Assembly (NCBI GenBank): GCA_963580455.1
Contig: OY756967.1
Span: 16,910,022 to 16,974,021, forward strand
Length of the DNA stretch: 64,000 nucleotides
Direction of reading: 5' to 3'
From: Euonymus europaeus
Taxonomy: Eukaryota > Streptophyta > Magnoliopsida > Celastrales > Celastraceae
Below, piece by piece: positions 36,386-47,662 of the stretch. The translations under genes were made by a program, and so were the position numbers. Below the pieces are notes generated by a model. That model saw only the letters and a program-made list of their open reading frames with translations. It made no database searches and was not told the origin of the DNA. Each line of letters starts with the position of its first letter. The stretch's first letter is position 1.

Positions 36386-39174
36386 ATGAAAGAGGTTAGT
36401 ATTTTGATTCGGTATTCTGGAGAGTGGGAAAAGTATGACCTCAACTACATATACAAAGGTGGGAAAAACAGGGGTATCTTAGTTTCAGATGAGATTTCTT
36501 ATGCTCAATTGATGGATAAAATTGGTGATATTACAAAACTTAACTATGTGGGCCATAACATTTAGATGAAGTATCTGTATAATGTGCATGATCCAACAGA
36601 GCCAGTTGAGATTGAAGGAGACGAGGACGTTCATTTTTTTTTTCCTTCATTGTAACATGGATAAAAGCATTCATACAACATCCTTGTGTATTTCTTCAGA
36701 GATCCGAGTAGTAAACGAACATTTTAGGGGAAAACTTGCCATATATACGATGTCGGGACCATGTATTGAATTCTATAGAAGAAAGAGATGAATTTGTTTC
36801 TTTTGGATGTAGTAGGAACATTGAGACACCGATAGACGTCGGTGCAGTACAATCGCATCAAGATGAGTTTGATGAACATGTTGCACCTTTGCTTGATCCT
36901 CTTGATGATTGTTTTCATGATGGGTATAATGATCAAGAAATCGGTCAGACATATGATGAAGTTTATGAATAAGTTGATGATGCAGTTGGGTGTCCCGTTA
37001 TTGATGCAGTTAATGGTCATCAAAATGCAGTGTTCGATAAGGCAACTAATGCATCACAACATGGTTCTAGCCTTCCTTCTGCACAGGTGACTCATTCTCC
37101 GATGAGTTTTTAGATGGTTTGAAGGTTGGTGACTATTTCCTAGGAAAAAAAGAGCTTGCGTTTCAAGCTATGTATGCATGTTGTGAAAAAACACTTTCAA
37201 TTCAAGGTTGTGAAGTCCACTAAAAATTTGTTTGTGGCTGAATGCTATAATAGTGGCTGCAAATGATGGTTGCGAGCCACGTCACTGAAAGGCAGTTCTG
37301 TATTTGTCATCAAGAAGTCCCGTGATGAACACAGCTCAGTCGATTGCCTTACTTTCATTGACAATCGTCAAGCAACAGGGGCGTTGATTGGTCAAGACAT
37401 AAAGTCTAAATACGAGGCAGTTGGTCGCATTTCTAAGCCTAACGATGTTATTCAAGATTTTCAAAAGGAGTACGAAGTGAAGTGTACTTATTGGAAAGGA
37501 TGGAAGGCTAGGGAGTTTGCCCTAAATTCTATATTTGGATCTGTAGAAGAAGGCTATGCTGATCTACCATTATTCTGTATGCAAGTGGAGTGGCAAAAAT
37601 CCATGTACAATTTTATTCTCTGTGTTTTGATTGATATTGTTTTTTGTTTTCAACTGGTTTACAACTGTTTTATTTTTGTTTAGAACCAGGCCTTGTAATG
37701 TGAAAGTTTGGAATTGGTTAAAACCTGTTTTCCTTTAGTTTAGAATTTGTTTAGAATTGGTTAAAAATTTGTTTAGAATTGTTTTATTTTCTTTTAGAAC
37801 CGTGACATTTTTGGTTTAGAATTGATGTTTTTTTTTTCTACAATTGGTTTAGAATTGGTTACTTTTTTGGTTTAAAATTAGTTTAGAACTATTTTATTTT
37901 AGTTTAGAACCGTCACATATTTGGTTTAAAATATGTTGCTTTTTTGGTTTAAAATTGGTTTAGAACTGTTTTATTTTAGTTTAGAACCATGACATATTTG
38001 GTTTAGAATCGGTTGCTTTTTTGGTTTAAAATTGGTTTAGAACTGTTTTATTTTAGTTTAGAACCGTAACTTATTTGGTTTAGAAATGGTTACTTTTTTG
38101 GTTTAAACTTGGTTTAGAACTGTTTTATTTTAGTTTAGAACCGTAACTTATTTGGTTTAGAAGTAATGTTTTCGTTTATAATTGGTTACTTTTTTTGTTT
38201 ACAATTTGTTTATAAGTGTTTTATAGAGCATGCAATACTTTTTCTGTAAAATCAGGTATGATCACTCATATTCAATATGACTCAGAGAACAGATTTAAAT
38301 ACTTCTACATGGGCCGGCTCTAGGTCCATATGTCAAAGGATTTACCACGTGTATGAGGCCTATATTTTGTGTAGATGGAACCCACCTGAAGAGTAAATAA
38401 AAAGGTATGTTATTAATTGCCAATACTCCAGATGGTAACCACCAAATTTACCCTTTGGCATTTGGAGTTGGTGATTCCGAAAACGATGCCTCTTGGACAT
38501 GGTTTTTTGAGAAGTTACATGGAGCTATTGGGACTATTCCCAATTTGTCAATTATATTAGATAGGAATAAAAGCATAGAGAATGGTGTACGACGTGTTTT
38601 CCCTAAAGCATTCTATGGGGCATGCATGTATCACATTGGAGGCAATATGAAGGCAAAAAGGTTTCCTAACTATGCAGTGAATCTCTTCTACAAGGCAATA
38701 AAGTGTTATTGGGTATCTGACTTCAATCAAGTCGTGTCCTACCTAAGAATATTTGAGGATGGGCTAGTTTACAAGTATCTTGAAGATGTCGGATTCCAAA
38801 AATGGGCTAGATGTTAGTTTCCTGGGGATAGATATAGCATTATGACGACTAATATTGCAGAAAGCATGAATGGAACTTTGAAAGAAGCTCGAATGTTACC
38901 AATAACTAGTTTGATGAAATATATGGTTGCAATGCTTCAAAGATGGTTCCACGAGCGTTGAAAATGTGCAGCTGCCATGACGAATAAGATCACAGATCAC
39001 CATGAGGCTGTCTTGCGAGTTCTTCGTGAGAACACCAGCTGAATGCATGTCGAACCAATAAGTTACAATGAATTCCACGCGAGGGATGGCGACGTGAGAG
39101 GATAAGTGGATTTGGGGAGCAGAAGTTGCACATGTAAGGTATTCGATATTGACAATCTTCCTTGCCCACATGCT
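36386..39174 (+). pseudogene. MURA (MuDR-type) transposase, degenerate
   Basis: The ATG at 36386 opens MKEVSILIRYSGEWEKYDL, the usual MULE transposase N-terminus. The MuDR DNA-binding domain follows at 37200-37580 with CKWWLRA (one stop inside), EHSSVDC, DNRQATGALIGQDIKSKY and TYWKGWKAREFALNSIFGS. An intron of about 670 bp (about 37583-38255) separates this from the catalytic domain. There the first DDE aspartate is in VDGTH (38371-38385), then LPLAFGVGDSEN-like PLAFGVGDSENDASWTWFF, then LDRNKSIENGVRRVFP with the second aspartate. A SWIM zinc finger, CTCKVFDIDNLPCPH at 39127-39171, closes it. About nine in-frame stops and at least one frameshift (near 36640) make it inactive. It would cut and join the element at its TIRs in the nucleus. 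Confidence 0.92.
37610..38230 (+). repeat. TTTAGAA-rich intronic repeat block in MURA
   Basis: More than 20 variants of GGTTTAGAAT / GTTTAGAAC occur at irregular spacing. They include three nearly identical runs of about 80 bp around 'TTTGGTTTAAAATTGGTTTAG' variants at 37870-38130. All are in the sense of the transposase gene. The block fills most of the predicted intron between 37583 and 38255. Confidence 0.85.
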
Positions 39175-39517
39175 TTAAATAAAAATAGTATAAACTGTTA
39201 ATTATAATCGTTCAAAACCATTTCCAACCATTCTAAACGATGTTCAAACACATGTTCCATACCATTTTTAACCAATCTAACCAATGTCGAAGGCTATTCT
39301 AAACGATGTAGTAACACATGTTCCAAACCATTTCGAACCATTCTACACCATGCCCTTGAACCTACTCAAACCCTTAGAAGGCTATTCTAAACGATGTTAT
39401 AAACCTTGTTCCATACCATTTTGAACCATTCTAAACTATGTCCTACAACATGCACAAAACCGTAAGAAGGCTATTCCAAACGATGTTCTGATACCTGAAC
39501 AACAATACACGTGTGCT

Positions 39518-42500
39518 CTAACACTCCCATTCTCCCATCCAACTCTCAATTGCAATCATTTTTTGGTATTTCTTCATTTCAGATGGCTTCAGAAATGACA
39601 AGGCGACGTCCGCACTTAGCAATTTGATGAATTTTATTGTGAATACTCCACAGTCCGATCTGACAAAATTCAACACCAAGATTAATGAATATCCAATATG
39701 AACATGAACAAGGTACCGAATTCCGACTACTCTCACCCGTTGCCCTGTTGGGGAACATTCGCTTGTCGTTTTACGGCCAAGGATTCACTTCGTTCGCCTA
39801 CAGGATTCCTGCCCGCATCAACAAATTAGGAGTCATAGTCTTAAGGGCTTTCATTTGATCATCAAAGAGTGCACCCCTGGTATGACTCTTGAGGGAGTCA
39901 TAAGCAAGTATCTGTCTCTCCTTCAAGTCAAACATAACGGCTATCCAATGATTTCCGCTTAGGTTCCATGGAATGTACACTTTCTCCACTCTCAACCATG
40001 GTACATTGTCACCTACACCAGCAACATAATTGTAGAGTTTATTATCGCTGTCCCAAACTGTAGGGTCGGTGTTTTTTTCAAAGAGAAACCACCTATGAGA
40101 CAAGAATCACTAAAAAATATATTTCATTAAATTAGGTCATATTTTACGTGGACTATTAAACAACGTAACCAAAGCCAAAGATGAGGAATTTAACTTACAG
40201 CAAAAGGGTCTTCATTATATGAATATTTTGGGGGAAGACGTTTGGGTGTTTGGCCTTCCTCGTGAGAATGAAGTCAATTGCTGTGTCCAAATGCTATAAA
40301 CACAGCGCACAACTACACAAAACCTTTAATATCAACAAATCTAAACCACATATAACAAATCAAAAACCATAGTTTCTTTATAAACCAATCTAAACATAAA
40401 TATTAAAAATTATAAACCACATAGTAAATATTAAAAATTATAACCCATTGTTCTATTGGGAAACATTTGCTTGTCGTTGTATCGGCCAAGTTAACTATTC
40501 AAAACCTTTACCAATTAACCATATTAAACCATGTGACTATTCTAAACGTTTTAATATAATCATTCTAAACCACAGGTTAACTATTTAAAACCTTTACCAA
40601 TTAACCATACTAAATCATGTGACTATTCTAAACCTTTTAATATAACCATTCTAAACCACAGTTTTACTATTCACAACTTGAAACTTATAACTGGTCTAAA
40701 CTATAGTATAACCATTGTAAATACGTACCGAATCTTTCAGCCATGCTTCTTGGGTAAGCATAACAGCAAGCCATTTCTTGTTCACAGAGCATGATGGGAA
40801 TTCCACATGCATCTTATCAGTCATAGTTAAGTAAAAATCATTGAACATAACCTCGCAATCTCCATGTAACTCCTTGAGAGGGTTGAACAAAGTTGGGGGC
40901 CGGATTGTGCGCTTGTATGTTTTTGAGAGATCAATGTAGGGTGATAGTTGGTATTTACTTGTTTTGCTAACCCTCTTAACCTGTTCTAGAATGGTTTTTG
41001 CAGGCATTCAAGGGCCAGAATTTTTTAGGAATTCTGCAACCTCTGGACTGGAGATGATGAAGGATGCATCCACTGATATGGGCCGTGGTGTCATAGGTAA
41101 AATTATATCGATAATTTTTTTACCATGTAGCCCCTCTTCATTGAAGTCTGCATCAGCTCCCTTGTCATTATCGTTATGAACATGCTCCGCCTCAACCTCA
41201 GTCTTAACAAATTTCAAATTTTCTACGTCTTCATCTCCACTATCAAGATCTTTCAATTCTCTTAAAACTTTCCCCATGATCTCCTCATCCTTTTTGTTCT
41301 CATTCTCAACGTTTTCTTCTCCCTTTGTACTAGTATTAGCTTTAGTCTTCCTATTAATTTTCGAAGCTCCCCTATCATAGGTTTTCTTTATATTTGCCAG
41401 CATTTCTCTAAGAGATTTTTCATTATGAGGATGCTGATGTTGGCCTCTTAATCGATAAGAATATCTCCTTGGAGTATCTTCCCCTTTGGACTTTGGAAGA
41501 GGAGTAGAACCTTGTTGTTTTATTTTATTCTCTCCATTAGTGCTCTTCTTTACTACCTTCCTCTTTGACCTTTTTTTCCTTCTCCTCATTTGGCCTCTTC
41601 TGCACTACCTTCCTCTCCGGCTTTTTTTTTCTTTTCCACTAGTTTCTTCTTCTCAATGCTGGCTTAATTTTTTTGGCCATGTTTGCTTCGCCTCTTACTA
41701 GCTCTTCAATTCTCTCTAGTCTTTTTAGGACCATACTGCTGCGACCATTAATTTTTTTCTCCAGATCCGTGATCAAACCCCTCAACAATGTCATCCTGTG
41801 CAAGGAATGAAAAATAATATTTTCGTAACCAATGCAAAAATAGGAAAACCACAATACAAGAGAACTAAATTCGGACAAACATTACACTAAACCTATATCA
41901 TCAATATTCTAAACCAAAATACATCCTGTACTAAACCAAATCAAAAAAAATTAAACAGTGTTCTAAACCAAATCATAATTTGTTTCTAAATAAAGATTGT
42001 CAAGATATAAACTTATAAACCAGTAATATTGTGCTAATATTTATTTGAATAGAAGCGTCCAAACCTCATGGACTTTAATCTTGTCCTCTGTGGGCAGTGT
42101 TAGTTTATTTAATTTTTTTCGCCTTTTCGGACCTAATAACAGGTGCCTTGACAAATATGCACACATTGACATTGGTCTGCAGGAATATTCTTGTTGAACC
42201 TCGTTCAAATTTGGCAAAATAACTTCATTGACTATTAGTCCATTAGAATCGAGAACCTCCTCAACAGCAGCCGATCTAGGAGATTTATGTGGTCTCCACT
42301 TCAGCATCCTTGGATGTGTTTCCTCAAACATGGTTGCGAATTTTGCACCAAACTCTGGCACAGCCTCGTACGCCCATATCTGGAAAAGTAAAAATAGTCG
42401 ATTGATAATTTCGTCTCTTTTCCAAGCAGGACAAGTTCAACTAACAGAACCAGCGCCAACTTGTACTTAGTATCTGGATCTTTGCATGCTTTGAACTTAA

Positions 42501-42909
42501 ACTCCAGCTCATTGCAGGATATTATCATCTTACCATCAAATACATCCTTCACTAGCTTCATGGTATTGGACTGGCTAACCACCTCCGGAATGGGTGAACA
42601 GTTCAGTCCCGTGATAAGATTGAAGTCCTTAATTGTAAAGCATGCTCTCTTGCTACAAAAATTGAATACAAGTCTCCCCTCGCATTTGTCGACGGGCGCT
42701 AGTACCTGGTGTAGTAGCATTTGATGAACAAGTTGTGGTTGGCTGACTGGATTCTGTACCCCTAGAAACCATCTAAAACAAGATTCCTCAAGCTTCTTCA
42801 TTTCTTCGTCGTTCAAATTTTCTTTTAAGATATTCAAACATTGCGGGAGTCTGCAAAGGAAAGCTATTTTTGCTGGAAATCTCTTGTCGTGTTCAATCTT
42901 GTAATCCAT
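39518..42909 (-). pseudogene. MULE-borne DUF1985 and Ulp1/C48 protease-like gene
   Basis: The minus-strand reading starts with MDYKIEHDKRFPAKIAFL at 42909. A DUF1985 domain follows (CFRWFLGVQNPVSQPQLVHQ, FTIKDFNLITGLNCSP). Next are a segment at 42361-42041, a charged Lys/Glu-rich linker (41589-41008) with RRRKKRSKRK near its start, and a conserved block at 41007-40696. The Ulp1-type catalytic domain comes last: His in SGNHWIAVMFDL and Asp in AYDSLKSH (40103-39798), then Cys in SDCGVFTIKFIK at about 39655. This His-Asp-Cys order is that of C48 SUMO proteases. Exons are separated by TTTAGAAT-bearing introns (reverse complement on the plus strand). A frame change between the Asp and Cys blocks suggests it is broken, or that an intron is missed. 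Whether such proteins act on SUMO is not established by the sequence. Confidence 0.88.
40491..40662 (-). repeat. 86-bp tandem duplication in a Ulp1-gene intron
   Basis: Two units start with TTAACTATT-AAAACCTTTA (40491 and 40577). Each contains GTGACTATTCTAAAC and ends CATTCTAAACCACAG. A third partial unit begins near 40661. Confidence 0.85.
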
Positions 42910-43594
42910 TTATATAGTATCCTGCATTGAAAACATCTTCAGAGTCTATTCATATATGAGCAATAGGCTGTAACCTAGAAATGAAACTATTCTAAACCAT
43001 AAAATGAACATTTCTAAATCCTAAACTACTATTCTAAACCACATATGACTATTCTAAACCATATTCTTCTACAATTCAAAACTGTATATATCACTTATCT
43101 AAACCCATCGTGAAACTCTTATAATCAAATAATAACAGTCTTTGAAATCTAAAAAAGCAACATCGAAGAAACAATGTTCATCCCTAACCTTTGGAAACTA
43201 CTGATGCATAAACCCTACCCTAAACAAGAAACCAAACACCCATAACAATCGGAACAAACACCAATCCCATAACCCTAAAGTCATTGCATTTTGAAGAGAA
43301 AGAGAAGGGGACAAGGAACGAACCTCAGTGCGTTGAGATTATTGGTCGTAGAGGCTTCAACCAGATAGTGCTCGTATCGAACCAGATGAAAAAACCGAGT
43401 AGTTCGCTATGGAAGAATATGATAGTCAATTGTAGTTTGTAAATGATGAATATGATTCGTTCAATTCAAGTTAATCTTAGAATCATTTCGTTACAATGGT
43501 TGGAAGTTGAGTAGCGCAATAAGTCTTCGGGGTACTCCTCGTGTGAACAGTTCAAACCTCTGGTAGTTCTTATATTTTAAATTTATTTTTTATT

Positions 43595-43759
43595 TTAATA
43601 AATATATTAATTATTTTGGGAGGGAAATGGATTTTGGAGGCAATAATGACATTTCCTCTGCCAAAAAATAAAATTTATTTTTTATTTTTTTAAAATAAAA
43701 TAAAAAGGGGTTAGATCACTAAATTCGTTTTCAAAAGGTGTCATATTAGCAAATTTCCC
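43595..43759 (-). repeat. MULE right terminal inverted repeat
   Basis: The reverse complement begins GGGAAATTTGCTAATATGAC and matches the left TIR through GAATTTAGTGATCTAACCCC. It matches again at the GGAAATGTCATTATTGCC block. Confidence 0.9.
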
Positions 43760-44151
43760 AATTTTTATTTACATAATATATGAGTAGAGTAAGATTAAAA
43801 AAAAAACTCTTTATTCACATAGGACATTCGTCCTCTAAATAGATCCAATATTCTTTCATATGCCTCCATATGTAAAACATAATAACTAATTGTAGAGGAT
43901 GTGATACCAGTCTCCAAGTGCAGATTCCAGATGAATATGTAGATGATAGGTATATGGCAAGGATAGAGTAATTCAATAAGGATATAGATTTCATTGAGAG
44001 ATGCTAGAAGGCATAACAGAAGGGCATAAGAGCCACTGACAATGTCGACCCCGAACAAACAAAAAATGAATTAGAAGAAATTTCTATTTTGCCTCAGAAA
44101 ATTTCTTCCTTTAACAGTCTTATTTACAATTTGTATGGAGCTCATAGTGCT
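43760..44151. other. Right MULE flank and 3' side of the ELM2-SANT gene
   Basis: 43760-43768 is the second copy of the 9-bp target duplication (AATTTTTAT). A minus-strand open frame of 87 codons (43795-44058) is hydrophobic but has no recognisable motif. The part near 44151 should be the 3'UTR of the ELM2-SANT gene. Confidence 0.55.
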
Positions 44152-45809
44152 CTAAAAGGTAGGACCACCGTTTGTTGTCTTGTCATCCCAACTTTCTTTA
44201 CCAAAGATCTCTTCGATGATGTTGCATGTAGGTAGAAAGTCTCCACCTTTTGTCGGACTTGGATACCTGGCATCCCAAACTTTAGCATCACAGGGTTCCA
44301 TAAGATAAACATGACGCATAACATCCCTAGATCCATTACGTTGTCCGTGCAAGCTTTTGTTATGATCGTTCTTAACAGAGCTCAAAGAAGCCTCTGCGTC
44401 AAAAGGACAACACGAGTCAACCGTATTATGCCCATGTTGAAGAGAAATGTGGGAGTCGTGTTTAACATTGAAACCACCGTCAACCCCATCGACCCCTCCT
44501 ATCTTGCTGGTCACGATGTCAAACCTAGTCTCACCAAATGACTTCACATGCAATCCATCTGACACACGATCTATTCCGAAATCCTCCCCCTCTGTATTGC
44601 CACATATATCTCCGACATCACCCCCACTACCAAGGTCATCATCATCAGAGTTGTCGTCATCCTCATGAGATTTTCTGCCTATTTCATCTTGATCAACAAC
44701 TGAATCTATCTCTGAGTCATCATCTTCTGAAACTCGAACTTTATGTGAGGTCCTGTTTCCATGCCACTCATCATCATCACTATCAACATTGAGCAAGTTC
44801 GATCGGTTCTGCGCAGCCCGCTTACGCAGCATAAAGACATTAAAATAATAGCTGACAAGTTCCTTTGTGGTTCGGTAAGGAAACACTGCTGACAAGTGTT
44901 TCCAAAAATTCTGACCCAGGGATGCAGGATTGGAGTACACAACCTCATGAAAAACTCGTTGCTCTTCTTCAGTCCATCTATGCGCCACCTCCTCTCCCAT
45001 GTCATAGAATCCCAAAGTCACAAAATTTTCACATCCAAGGGTCCTTTTTAGTTCTTCTCGTTCTTCTGTCAAATGCTGCCGCACACATCTTACAGAGCCT
45101 TCATCCATGCAGCCACAGTCAGTTCTTCCACCTCCAGCCTTGTCACTGTTGGGCGGAGACAGTTCCATGTCTGGCATTTGAATGACACAACTTCCAATCA
45201 GCTGCACATCATGTTCATAATCAGCTTCTTTTAAGTTATTTTTCAAATGCCCACTCCACACTGGAAGAGTAGCTTGATGATTAGGTCCAAGAGGAACTTG
45301 TCTTTTTGGAGGTCGGTCCAAGTATGATGAATAGACGTCCTCAAAATGAGTAAATGTTCGCCGAGGAAAATTAAATTCAAAAAACTCTGCAGAAAGAGAA
45401 GAATAAGATGCACCCCCATTTCCAGCATCTTCGTCTCCAGAACTGCTGGTGACCCAAGACAAGGGTGCACTTGTTTCTAAATCCTTCTCCACTTGATTCA
45501 AAACCTCAGTATTTTTATCTTCAATGACCTCACTCTCACCTGCTTAGAGCCAAACAAATTCAGACTCTATAACAATCTAACCGTAGATAATTCACTCAGT
45601 TAAATACAACACATTGCTAACTGTGGTACAGAAGCATTTTCAAATAATTTACCAAAATATGAGTATCAATGACCTGGAATCTTAGTGTTCTGAAATGCAT
45701 CATAGCAATCAGCAAAGTGAATCAGCTTATTGCTACGATCCAGCTGTCTTGAATGCTTGAATGGAAGCTCCTCGAACTCCTCATCGTTGAAAGGCCTTTT
45801 AAATCCCAT
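44152..45809 (-). CDS. ELM2-SANT domain protein, putative chromatin-complex subunit
   Basis: The coding sequence joins exon 1 (45809-45674, starting MGFKRPFNDEEFEELPFKHS) and exon 2 (45539-44152). A phase-1 intron with a GT donor and CAG acceptor restores one continuous frame of 507 residues. An ELM2 start is seen at about residue 127 (VPLGPNHQATLPVW). A SANT/Myb-like domain at about residues 232-286 has HRWTEEEQRVFHEVVYSNP, NFWKHLSAVFPYRTTKELV and SYYFNVFMLRKR. Long acidic runs (DSDDDEW, DDDNSDDDD) follow, then a conserved C-terminal VWDARYPSPTKG and LPTCNIIEEIFG. ELM2-SANT pairs in eukaryotes bind and activate histone deacetylases, so a nuclear co-repressor role is inferred from the family. 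The gene appears intact, with no stops or lost domains. Confidence 0.93.
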
Positions 45810-45814
45810 TTGAA

Positions 45815-46566
45815 CTGCAAGACAGACATATACAATTTAGAAAAACTATCAGGAAAAGAACAAAAATAAGATGTTCGGTTCAGACTGCAGAGAGAAGAAA
45901 GAACAATTGCTCTTTACTAGCTAGTTCATGTACATAAAGATATGTTTAATAGCCTCTTCATGGGCGTTTCTACAATGTCTCAAAAGAAAAGCAAAAGGGG
46001 AAAACATTTAAGCTATAACTCATCATGAGACCGATAAATATAATTCAATACAATTTTGTGGAAAAAAGTCTATTAAATAATGCTAGTAAGTAGAAACTAC
46101 AACCAGATGTCAATTGTGTTGAACTTAAAAGTTAAAAGCAGCACTTATCAAATTGGGTTATCAACAAGATTATTTGCCACAATCAAAACAAGCCATTTTG
46201 ACATATCAGCAAATGTCCAACATTTTTTCATTTTCTCAGTTTATGTCTCACAACTCACAATTTGCAGAAGTAAGCTAAGCAGTACTGCACTAAACAAAGA
46301 AACAAACAAGTATCAGGAATGCTCAAGCATGCAAAACTAGACAGTAATATAACCAGCTGTTTCTTGTCGAGGGGCCGAAAAACTTCAACAAACAAATAAA
46401 CAGAGAAAACATAAATCAAATATAAGGAACAAAGCAATCATTTCTTACTCCATTAATATTGCCTTCCTAATCAAATATATACACTAAGAATCATAACATG
46501 TTCATAACAAGAACAAAGAACAACGTGCCAAAAGCAACACCAAATTCAAAATTAAGAACAATTTAC
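45815..46566 (-). other. Predicted 5'UTR intron of the ELM2-SANT gene
   Basis: On the minus strand GAAG/GTAAAT at 46567-46566 is a good donor and TTGCAG/TTCAAATG at 45816-45814 a good acceptor, the latter five bases before the start codon. The 752-bp interval is AT-rich. A non-coding first exon would lie between 46567 and roughly 47200. Confidence 0.65.
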
Positions 46567-47300
46567 CTTCCAAGCACGCCTAGTTCAGAATTCCGGAGAG
46601 AATAGACTGGAAAACAAGGGAGCAACGTAGAAGTCTAATTTCACAAAAATAAACACTTAATTGTAGGCTCTAGGTATTTAATTTAGGTGAAGGAAACTTT
46701 CCCCAATTCAATTCGACTATAGAGGAAAAATCCCAAAATTTATGAAAACCCTAACCCTAGGTATCAAATTCGCCAACAAACCAACAAAATTAATGACCGA
46801 AAACAGGTGAAGAAACGTCGAGCCAATGGAACCAAAGAAACCCTCTACAAATTTACAGATCGAAGAAGCCTTATAGCAGATCGAAAATTCGAAACCCTAA
46901 AATCGAAACGAATCGATAAACATCGACGAATTGGAGACAAATTCAAAGAGGTATATCAACGAATATCAGAAATTATTGCAGAAAAGGAGAGGTATCGGGA
47001 GATTACAGACTTGACTAGAAAGAATTGAAACCCGAAAGAACAAAATTTTGTGCAATTAACGGATACGAGAGAAAGAGGTATTGATCGACGGAGAATATAA
47101 GAGATCGAACGAATCGACAGCCAGATCTGATATTAGAGGACTTAATTTGACAGAAATCCGAAGTCGATCAAATCGAGGTTGGAGGACGGAGACAATGAAT
47201 GTTTAGGGATTACGATTTGTGCTTTTTGTAGACGAAGCGGTCCATCAAAGGAAACCGGGTTAATTTCGATGGCAGCCCTGGCTTGCTGAAATGCATTGTA
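46567..47300 (-). promoter_or_regulatory. Leader exon and promoter area of the ELM2-SANT gene
   Basis: A GA/AC-rich stretch full of AATCGA-like words (46740-47200) fits a plant 5'UTR on the minus strand. No TATA box is assigned. The frame open on the plus strand at 46807-47028 is a shadow of this composition. Confidence 0.5.
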
Positions 47301-47662
47301 TTTAAACAGACCGGCCCGATTTTTTTATACAATGACAGTAATGCCCTATGTTATTGGGTTTATTTTCTCTGATAATCACACATTTTAAAAAATTCAAAAG
47401 ATTATCCCATTATGTAATAAAATAAAAAAATCAAAGTATTTCGAAATCAAGATTAAGAAAATTAGTATTCAAGAATAATATTTAGAGAGAAATTTTGCCA
47501 GAGAGATTAAAACAATGAGAATGTTTTTCTTCACTTGATATATTTTTATTTCACAAAACTTCTTTTTATATAGGATTAATGTACAACAACCAAATTAATT
47601 ATTTAATCACCTTTTAAATAGTTTCATCTAACTACTAATGATATATGTTTAATCATCTCTTA

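Larger units (their letters stand above)
35533..43759. mobile_element. Mutator-like element (KI-MULE / Kaonashi type), 8227 bp
   Basis: The element is bounded by long terminal inverted repeats beginning GGGAAATTTGCTAATATGAC and by a perfect 9-bp target duplication. Inside are two convergent genes: a MURA transposase on the plus strand (36386 to about 39174) and a DUF1985 plus Ulp1-protease-like gene on the minus strand (42909 to 39518). Mutator-like elements that carry a Ulp1-like second gene are known in plants as KI-MULEs or Kaonashi. The TIRs and duplication are well preserved while both genes have stops, so this copy is now non-autonomous but inserted fairly recently. Non-coding parts are packed with a degenerate TTTAGAAT-like motif. 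Confidence 0.95.

Noticed and set aside
36110..43090. TTTAGAA arrays as interstitial telomeric repeats
   Set aside because: The plant telomere unit is TTTAGGG. Here the G-run is missing, the spacing is irregular, and the motif is confined to the MULE.
35353..44058. Hydrophobic minus-strand frames on both sides of the MULE (35353-35568 and 43795-44058) as one host gene split by the insertion
   Set aside because: Removing the MULE and one target duplication leaves stop codons between the two frames, and neither frame has a recognisable domain.
46807..47028. Plus-strand 73-codon frame with charged residues
   Set aside because: It lies in the predicted leader and promoter of the minus-strand ELM2-SANT gene and reflects its AATCGA-rich composition.
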